Of a DNA stretch of 40,755 nucleotides, positions 35,743 through 40,755 are shown in pieces. Location: assembly GCF_947489035.1 (NCBI RefSeq), contig NZ_CANLCI010000035.1, positions 1 through 40,755 on the forward strand. Reading direction: 5' to 3'. Each line of letters begins with the position of its first letter. Position 1 is the stretch's first letter. The DNA comes from an uncultured Ferrimonas sp. (GTDB taxonomy: Bacteria > Pseudomonadota > Gammaproteobacteria > Enterobacterales > Shewanellaceae). Below the pieces are notes generated by a model. That model did no database searches, was not told the DNA's origin, and saw nothing but the letters and a program-made list of their open reading frames with translations. Both the position numbers and the translations under genes were made by a program.

Positions 35743-37296
35743 TCAGTCGCGCAGCGCTTGGGCGGCTTTGTTGCGCATGGGATCCGCTGGGTAACCCAGC
35801 TGCTGCCATGGCATCCGCCCCTTGTTGCCGTGACAATCCATGCAGCCTAAGGCGTGCTCTTTCGGCGACACCATGTGATTAAGGCGCCACCACATTTCGG
35901 TTTCGGCAAAGCCATAGCTGCCACTGAAGCTCAGCTGTAACGCTTGCATTGAGGCGTTTTGCTCCATCCCCAGCCGCGCCGCGCTGGCCCAATCAAAGGT
36001 GTGCCAGTAGCCATCGTCGCCGGTGGTTTTTGGGGTCAGTAAGATGTTTTGCTTGCTGTCGTAGATCTGTTTGCCGCGATGCACCTTAAACGGGTAGATC
36101 TTGGCGTGTTTGTCACTGATGTCACCCAGCGGGTAGGTCAACTTGGTGACGGTGCTGGCATCGATTTTATCGCCAATTTGATAGGCACCGGCTTGGCCGT
36201 TATACCAGGCGTATTCTGGGGTGATGTTTTTGCCCCACTCAAAGTCGCCCTTCTTTTTCAGGAAGGTCTTCTTGCCGAACTGTTTGCTGACGTCGGTGCG
36301 ATCTTGCCCCGCCGTTGACCAATCCCAGCTCATCTTGGTGGGCTCGTTTTTGGCCACTTGTGGGATGTGGCAGGTTTGGCAGGCCACGCTGGCGAGGTGT
36401 TGGTTAAGCTGCTTCTTTTGGTGCGGGGCGCTGTCGTGGCAATCGGTGCAGCTGATGTGATTGCTGCCCATTGGGCTGACCCCAAGCGAGTGGCCGCCGA
36501 TCTGATGTTGCTCGGTGCGGTGGCACTGTTGGCAGTTCATGTCGTTGCCATCCACATCCATGTGCACGTCGGTGGCTTTGTCGGGGTAGGACATTGATGA
36601 GTCCAGATCCCCATGCTTAACGCCATCGCCGCCGCCACCAAAGAAGTGGCAAGCGCCGCAGTTATCGCGGTTAGGCATCCCCACCTGTTGCGCTACTCGT
36701 TCCAAGTTTACTTTGGCTAACGGTTGGCCGCCGTTATCGCCCGCTTTGACGTAGGTGCCGGTGGTGTCGTGGCACACCAAGCAGTCGATGTGGTCGCTGT
36801 CGGCAAAATCAAATTGGTTGTCGGTCCAGCCGTAGCCAGCGTGGCAGCGGCTGCAACTGGCTTGGTTGCCTGCCCCAGCCGAGATGCAGTAGTTGTTGAT
36901 CACATCCTTTTTGCCGCGCTGTACTGTTTTCCCGTTGACGGTTTGGCTGCTGCTCCAGGTCCAGTGGGCGCTGTGCAGAAAATCCTCCCCTTGTTGGTCA
37001 TGGCACATCAGGCAGGTTTGGGTAACCTCGGTGCCACTGGCAAATGGCCCCCAGATCACCTCGGCGTGGGGGCCGTTGGCGTGGGCAGGCAGGGCGAGGG
37101 ATAAACAGCTGCCAATTAGGGCGGCCATGGCCGTTGTTCTTAGGGGTAAACGTTTAGGCGACTCAGCAGAGCCGCCCATGGCCGTTGGTTTTAGGGGGAA
37201 ACGTTTAGGCGACTCAGCAGAGCCGACCATGGCCGTTGGTTTTAGGGGGAAACGTTTAGGCGACTCAGCAGAGCCGCCCATGGCGGTGGTTTTCAT
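35743..37296 (-). CDS. Octaheme cytochrome c, tetrathionate reductase (OTR) family
   Basis: This 517-residue periplasmic protein has eight CxxCH heme sites (CLMCH, CSRCH, CLVCH, CGACH, CQQCH, CTDCH, CQTCH, CMDCH). The segment GKKDVINNYCISAGAGNQASCSRCHAGYGW is characteristic of the OTR family of Shewanella, which reduces tetrathionate and, in vitro, nitrite and hydroxylamine. The signal peptide core is MAALIGSCLSLALPAHA, but it is preceded by three 17-residue tandem repeats (MGGSAESPKRFPLKPTA type), giving an n-region of about 55 residues. The ATG at 37296 has AGGAG seven bases upstream; the frame continues to 37332 but without such a site. It is third in an operon with a monoheme cytochrome and a DUF3373 protein. 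Confidence 0.92.
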   Translation of the reverse strand: MKTTAMGGSAESPKRFPLKPTAMVGSAESPKRFPLKPTAMGGSAESPKRLPLRTTAMAALIGSCLSLALPAHANGPHAEVIWGPFASGTEVTQTCLMCHDQQGEDFLHSAHWTWSSSQTVNGKTVQRGKKDVINNYCISAGAGNQASCSRCHAGYGWTDNQFDFADSDHIDCLVCHDTTGTYVKAGDNGGQPLAKVNLERVAQQVGMPNRDNCGACHFFGGGGDGVKHGDLDSSMSYPDKATDVHMDVDGNDMNCQQCHRTEQHQIGGHSLGVSPMGSNHISCTDCHDSAPHQKKQLNQHLASVACQTCHIPQVAKNEPTKMSWDWSTAGQDRTDVSKQFGKKTFLKKKGDFEWGKNITPEYAWYNGQAGAYQIGDKIDASTVTKLTYPLGDISDKHAKIYPFKVHRGKQIYDSKQNILLTPKTTGDDGYWHTFDWASAARLGMEQNASMQALQLSFSGSYGFAETEMWWRLNHMVSPKEHALGCMDCHGNKGRMPWQQLGYPADPMRNKAAQALRD

Positions 37297-37334
37297 GGGT
37301 AAACTCCTAGGCGGCTCGGCTGAGCCGCCCATGC
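37131..37334 (-). repeat. Four tandem 51-bp units across the OTR translation start
   Basis: The four units encode, in order, MGGSAEPPRSLPMKTTA, MGGSAESPKRFPLKPTA, MVGSAESPKRFPLKPTA and MGGSAESPKRLPLRTTA. The first unit spans the intergenic hairpin, the AGGAG and the real start (its 13th codon, ATG). In the other three the ATG is CTA and the AGGAG is changed to AAACG, so only unit 1 can initiate. All units stay in frame with the signal peptide. Confidence 0.9.
37311..37330. promoter_or_regulatory. Intercistronic hairpin before the OTR start
   Basis: GGCGGCTC and GAGCCGCC pair perfectly around GGCT. It lies between the DUF3373 stop and the OTR ribosome binding site, inside unit 1 of the tandem repeat; units 2-4 carry weakened versions. 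It may stabilise mRNA or tune OTR translation. Confidence 0.65.
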
Positions 37335-37343
37335 TGGGGATGG

Positions 37344-39041
37344 TTAGAACTTGATGGTGATGCCGAGGTTGAGATCGAGCGCGGTGTCGATCACCGGCAT
37401 GTTGGCTAAGGCGCTGCCCGCTTCAATGTCGTCAATCGCCACTGGAGCGCCAACCGGACTGCCGCTGCCGCTGTAGTCGTAGTCGTAGTAGAGCGCTGCC
37501 ATCTTGAAGAACATCTTTGGATTGATGTTATGCAGGTAGTACGCCTCTACTGCATGGCCACGGGTGGCCAGCTTGCTGCCAACGGGATCGTCTTGGGCTT
37601 GGGTGAATGGGGTCCAATACTTGGAGCCGTAGTTGTACTCCAGACCCAAAGCACCATCGCCCAGTGGCTGCTGTAAGCCTAAGTAGGCGGAGTAACCATC
37701 GCGATCTTCAGTGCTGCTGGCGCGATCGATCACCATGGTTGGTACGCCGTTGGCGCCGATGTTGTCGATCTGGTAGACCGCATCAGAATGCATGCCACCA
37801 AACATGCCAGCATTGCCGTTGGGCATGGTCCGGGTCCAACCTAAAGAGGCGAACCATTTCAGGCCGTTGTCTTGCTCTTTAGTGAAGGTCACCCCACCCA
37901 AAAACATGTCGCCAATCACGTTGCTCGGCTGCACCCGCATAACCGGATTCATCCCCGGCATCTGCTGCTCTGGTGGCAGCATCGCATCTGGCACGGCGAT
38001 GGTGCCTTTAAAGCCGTCGGTGATGTCTTTGGCGCCAAACAGGATCACCTGCAGGAAGTTGCTGCCATCGGCTAACACATCGATGTTGAACCCACCGAGG
38101 TAGGTGTCTTCGGTAACGATGTTGTTGTACAGCTCGCCATTGCCGTATTGCGATTCAAACCCTTGGCCCAAACACAGACGTGCGACTTGGCCTTCCCAGC
38201 CGGTGATCTTATCCAGCTTGTAACCGGCGGTGAGGCCATCAAAGTTGAAGTTAACCACGTGACCGGATGGGGTGCCGCCGCGCTTCTCGTTTTCACGGAA
38301 GTGACTGGGGGCGCCATAGCTGGAGGGGCGACGACCAATCGACAGGTAAGCGTCGGTGCCGCCGATGTGGTTCCAATCAAAGAAGGCGCGTTCCACAAAC
38401 AGATCATCGCCGGACGGGTTGCCACTGCTGGTGCCATCCATATTGAACGAACGCCACGAGTCGAACACCTGCACGCCGGTATCGTCGCCCCAGTTCTTAA
38501 ACATCGCCAAGCGACCAGAGAAGCTGACGTTGTCCCACACCTTGGCTTTCAGGTTTAGCCGTAAGCGGGTGGTGTAGAACATGTCGTTGTTGATGTCGTA
38601 GGTTTGTGGCGTGCCCACTGGCATGGCACCAACGCCGTTCAGTTGTCCCGCCATAAAGGCTGCGGCCATCTGCGGGTAAGCCGCCATCATCTGGCCGATG
38701 GCGGAACTGGTACTGCTGGGATCGCCAAATTCACCGGCCATGGCGCGCTGGCCAAAGTCATCAAAGTCGACATAGGCACCGGGGTTAACGCTGACGTTGT
38801 TGTAGCTTAGGTTGTGGCCGCGGGTGCGAAAGTCGCCAGTGATGGTAACTCGATCCAGCGCGCTGTGCCGCTCGCTGGCATCCAATCGGCTGTCATTCTC
38901 TTCGAGCCATTCGGTCAGCTCGGCCACTTGCTGGTTCAATGCTTCGATCTTGCGTTCAAGTTGAACGCTGTCATCTGCCGCCATGGTGGCGGGGATCAGT
39001 AGGGCTTGGGACACCAATAAGGCAATTGTTGTGCAACGCAT
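37344..39041 (-). CDS. DUF3373 outer-membrane porin-like protein
   Basis: This 565-residue exported protein has a signal peptide (MRCTTIALLVSQALLIPATMA), a short coiled coil (VQLERKIEALNQQVAELTEWLEEN), then VTITGDFRTRGHNLSYNN and a long beta-strand region ending in LDLNLGITIKF with the terminal Phe of outer-membrane barrels. It matches the DUF3373 family, often encoded next to multiheme cytochromes. The ATG at 39041 has GGAGAG seven bases upstream; an earlier TTG at 39062 lies before that site and is rejected. It may give tetrathionate or another substrate access to the periplasm, or hold the cytochromes at the membrane. Confidence 0.85.
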   Translation of the reverse strand: MRCTTIALLVSQALLIPATMAADDSVQLERKIEALNQQVAELTEWLEENDSRLDASERHSALDRVTITGDFRTRGHNLSYNNVSVNPGAYVDFDDFGQRAMAGEFGDPSSTSSAIGQMMAAYPQMAAAFMAGQLNGVGAMPVGTPQTYDINNDMFYTTRLRLNLKAKVWDNVSFSGRLAMFKNWGDDTGVQVFDSWRSFNMDGTSSGNPSGDDLFVERAFFDWNHIGGTDAYLSIGRRPSSYGAPSHFRENEKRGGTPSGHVVNFNFDGLTAGYKLDKITGWEGQVARLCLGQGFESQYGNGELYNNIVTEDTYLGGFNIDVLADGSNFLQVILFGAKDITDGFKGTIAVPDAMLPPEQQMPGMNPVMRVQPSNVIGDMFLGGVTFTKEQDNGLKWFASLGWTRTMPNGNAGMFGGMHSDAVYQIDNIGANGVPTMVIDRASSTEDRDGYSAYLGLQQPLGDGALGLEYNYGSKYWTPFTQAQDDPVGSKLATRGHAVEAYYLHNINPKMFFKMAALYYDYDYSGSGSPVGAPVAIDDIEAGSALANMPVIDTALDLNLGITIKF

Positions 39042-39065
39042 AATCTGTCTCTCCGTCAGCAATCA

Positions 39066-39380
39066 TTAGCCGCAAGTGGCGGGTTGATCGGAATCCATGG
39101 CGTGGTCATAAAGGAACTGATTGATGTCCAGCAGTTGCGGCTCACTCAGTGCTTCAAAGGGAGCGGGATCGTGCTTATTGCGTTTAAAGAATCGATCCCA
39201 CTGCGACATGGTTTTGCTCATCGGAGTGAGCTCGGTGGTGCCAGCGTCGTGACAGGATTTGCAGTGTTTTTTGTAGAGGTGCTTGCCGCGCTTCGGGTTG
39301 CCGCCATCTGCGGCGATCGCCTGCATTGATAGGCTGGCAACAGCAAGAGCAGCTACCGCCAATAGGGTTTTATTTTTCAT
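39066..39380 (-). CDS. Monoheme cytochrome c
   Basis: This 104-residue periplasmic cytochrome has a signal peptide (MKNKTLLAVAALAVASLSMQAIA) and one heme site CKSCH at about residues 40-44. The Met residues of LTPMSKTMSQWDRFF offer the distal ligand. It is a class I-like small electron carrier and is first in the operon with the DUF3373 protein and the octaheme cytochrome, so it is the likely electron donor to the latter. I chose the ATG at 39380, six bases after GGAG; the earlier ATG at 39392 contains that site. Confidence 0.9.
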   Translation of the reverse strand: MKNKTLLAVAALAVASLSMQAIAADGGNPKRGKHLYKKHCKSCHDAGTTELTPMSKTMSQWDRFFKRNKHDPAPFEALSEPQLLDINQFLYDHAMDSDQPATCG

Positions 39381-39809
39381 CATCATCTCCATAACGGTCG
39401 TGGGCTGAACGCCCTGGGACAGTGCCGTTATGGCAACTTTATTAGTGTTTGCTTATGTTGCGATATCGACCAATTCTTATGGCGATATTAGCGATGCTTA
39501 ACTGCGGCTGAATGGGGCGAGGGTTGGTAATGGCTTTGCACTGCATGCGTCCACTGACGTGATGGCGATCTCGTTTTTTGTTGCTGACAGAGCGGCAATG
39601 GAGCAGAAACAATTGCTGGTTGTGTGAACTCAGTCCGCTGCGGTTTGGTGAGGGATAACGGCTGATGACCAGCAGGAACCGGAGCAGAGTAAAGGCGTGG
39701 GAAGAGTAAGATTGAGAGAGACTGCTGTGAGATAGGATCATCGTCTTCGGCGCTTTGCAGTAGCAGCGGCAAATTCGATCACCAGTGACTGGTGAGATTC
39801 CCGTTTTGG
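39381..39809. other. Promoter-side gap upstream of the cytochrome operon
   Basis: About 430 bases hold no gene I can support. Close to the operon are AT-rich sequence and two direct copies of GCGATAT (39460 and 39482), 22 bases apart, which could be a protein site. A minus-strand frame (39442-39741) is Ser/His-rich, has no ribosome binding site and no family, and is probably random. Confidence 0.5.
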
Positions 39810-40141
39810 GAGCCTAACGCCTTAGTAAGGCTTCACTTTCGCTTCTTGCACTGCGTCCCAAAATCAGGCGCGGAGCAGATCTTATGGTGACTTGATCACC
39901 TGACGGTGAGAGTTTTAGGCCGACTTGGCGACACCGAGTGAAGCAGTGATGAAGTAAAGCCGAAGGCAGGATGCCGCAGAGGCCAGCTAAGCCATGGATG
40001 GCACATCTGGCCGTTGCTGCAACGTAATTCTGCGAAAATGAGGGGTTGTCGTCGCCTCGGAGGCGCTCGGGATTGCAAAGGGACTCGTCCCTTGCCCGCC
40101 GCCGGGCGGCCCCGGCAACGACCCCTGTGCTGCAGATAAGT
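39810..40141 (-). repeat. Decayed copy C of the MITE-like element
   Basis: 39920-40141 aligns with the reverse complement of about 25470-25710 with many substitutions; both hold GGCGCTCGGGATTGCAAAGG and CCCTTGCCCGCCGCCGGGCG. The stretch from about 39810 (ACTTTCGCTTCTTGCACTGC) aligns with the right part of copy B, with the middle deleted. Neither terminal inverted repeat is intact, so it is an old, immobile copy. Confidence 0.7.
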
Positions 40142-40233
40142 TCTAACGGTTAGTTTACCCGCTCTCGCTGCCTAGAATGCTCAGTGCTGTTTATGCAAAG
40201 TGTCAATAGGAATACGGCTGCTCGAAAAGCTGC

Positions 40234-40262
40234 GATGCGCTACCAGGCTGCGCTAATCACCG
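40234..40262 (-). pseudogene. tRNA-Pro fragment (5' half only)
   Basis: 29 bases identical to the 5' acceptor strand and D arm of the intact tRNA-Pro genes (starts CGGTGATTAGCGCAGC), then sequence without anticodon or T arm. The nine bases after (GCAGCTTTT) are shared with the fragment at 40339-40428, so the two derive from one broken ancestor. Confidence 0.75.
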
Positions 40263-40287
40263 TTTATCTCACTTTTCTTATAGACAC

Positions 40288-40315
40288 AAAAAAGCCCGCA
40301 AATGAATGCAGGCTT
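40288..40315 (-). terminator. Terminator hairpin in the tRNA array
   Basis: GCCCGCA and TGCAGGC pair with one mismatch, and on the minus strand TTTTTT follows. It is a degenerate copy of the hairpin at 40454-40485 and lies behind a broken tRNA-Pro copy. Confidence 0.75.
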
Positions 40316-40338
40316 GTTGGTAAAGGTGGTTGCTGGGC

Positions 40339-40428
40339 TGGTGGGTATTAGTGAGGATCCGAACCTCTGACCCTCTGGTCCCACTCTTTCAAAAGCTGCG
40401 ATGCGCTACCAGGCTGCGCTAATCACCA
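40339..40428 (-). pseudogene. Broken tRNA-Pro with replaced anticodon arm
   Basis: A 90-base relic keeps the D arm, the variable region, an intact T-arm sequence (GTCAGAGGTTCGGATCCTC) and a CCA end. The anticodon stem and loop are replaced by a longer unpaired stretch (GCAGCTTTTGAAAGAG), and the first and several acceptor bases are mismatched. I see no way to fold a normal anticodon arm. Confidence 0.72.
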
Positions 40429-40453
40429 TGTATCTTACTTTTCTAACAGACAC

Positions 40454-40485
40454 AAAAAAGCCTGCATTTTCATGCAGGCTTTTTT
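40454..40485 (-). terminator. Terminator after tRNA-Pro copy 2
   Basis: AAAAAAGCCTGCAT pairs with ATGCAGGCTTTTTT around TTTC: a perfect stem with T runs on both strands, placed eight bases after the tRNA 3' end on the minus strand. Confidence 0.9.
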
Positions 40486-40492
40486 GTAAAAG

Positions 40493-40569
<77 letters not shown>

Positions 40570-40586
40570 AAAACTGTCTTTGGAGT

Positions 40587-40647
40587 AGAGACCCTCTGGT
40601 CCGCTAATCCACAATCAGGATGCGCTATCAAACTGCGCTAATCACCG
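40587..40647 (-). pseudogene. Degenerate tRNA-Pro between the two intact copies
   Basis: It begins CGGTGATTAGCGCAG as the intact gene does, but the D loop is changed (TTTGATAGCGC for CCTGGTAGCGC), the anticodon stem is lost, and only GGACCAGAGGGTC of the 3' half remains. There is no T arm or CCA. Confidence 0.72.
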
Positions 40648-40678
40648 ATTGTTTTGCCTCTAGTGAGGTCTTTAAAAG

Positions 40679-40755
<77 letters not shown>

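Noticed and set aside
37297..37332. Upstream start for the octaheme cytochrome at 37332
   Set aside because: That ATG has no ribosome binding site and lies ahead of the hairpin; the ATG at 37296 has AGGAG at the right distance and restores the Lys-containing signal peptide start.
39442..39772. Overlapping minus-strand frames upstream of the cytochrome operon
   Set aside because: Ser/His-rich sequences with no family, no start signal, and lying in a probable promoter region.
40339..40428. A functional tRNA with a new anticodon
   Set aside because: No anticodon stem can be formed and the acceptor stem has mismatches; a relic is the simpler reading.

Overview
The window comes from a free-living gammaproteobacterium of the order Alteromonadales. 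A GC-rich Ferrimonas- or Shewanella-like genome is my best guess. The pointers are an octaheme tetrathionate-reductase-type cytochrome with a DUF3373 outer-membrane protein, a three-gene pntA1-pntA2-pntB transhydrogenase, gltBD divergent from a YhcC-type radical SAM gene, and an mtnN / CbiB-like / TRIC (YadS-like) cluster. This is judged from protein character and gene order, not from a database match. I see no phage, integrase, CRISPR array or large island. Apart from repeats and one tRNA cluster the window is chromosomal housekeeping and catabolic DNA.

Layout. 1-93 is the end of a dispersed non-coding repeat element. 128-5829 holds a LysR regulator divergent from a tight operon of five genes: an ACAD10/11-type acyl-CoA dehydrogenase, an SDR, an aminoglycoside-phosphotransferase-like kinase, a histidine-phosphatase-fold protein and a second SDR. 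5987-7717 is an Old Yellow Enzyme gene divergent from a MerR regulator. 7786-10878 is a patatin with an outer-membrane barrel (type Vd secretion) plus a MOSC protein. 10891-11222 is a cluster of REP/BIME hairpins. 11308-14173 is the pnt operon, divergent from cysJIH (14454-18797), which supplies the sulfite reductase that uses NADPH. 18986-21098 carries a DUF6765 protein and an unrecognised protein. 21095-23933 is the minus-strand operon mtnN, CbiB-like, TRIC channel, NTF2-like. 24219-25445 is gltS, whose stop codon is completed by a 619-bp MITE-like element (25444-26062). 26091-32793 carries a lipoprotein and gltD-gltB, and 33205-34632 a YhcC-type radical SAM gene and a DUF465 gene. 34704-39380 holds a LysR regulator and the minus-strand operon monoheme cytochrome c, DUF3373 porin-like protein, octaheme cytochrome. 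From 39810 there is a decayed copy of the MITE-like element, then a tRNA-Pro(UGG) array with two intact and three broken copies.

How the genes fit together. The first operon looks like a bacterial, split version of vertebrate ACAD10/ACAD11: a kinase that phosphorylates the 4-hydroxyl of a hydroxyacyl-CoA, and an ACAD-fold enzyme that removes the phosphate to give an enoyl-CoA, with SDRs to interconvert keto and hydroxy groups and an unusual phosphatase-fold protein. Pnt makes NADPH next to the NADPH-consuming CysJI and near GltBD. The cytochrome operon is a self-contained periplasm/outer-membrane respiratory module.

Most notable signals: (1) the ACAD/kinase/phosphatase operon; (2) a 51-bp in-frame tandem repeat at the 5' end of the octaheme cytochrome gene, apparently born by duplication of its own intergenic hairpin, ribosome binding site and start codon; (3) the MITE-like family with terminal inverted repeats and a target duplication, in three copies; (4) REP/BIME hairpins with the GTAG foot and covarying stems; (5) the decaying tRNA-Pro array.
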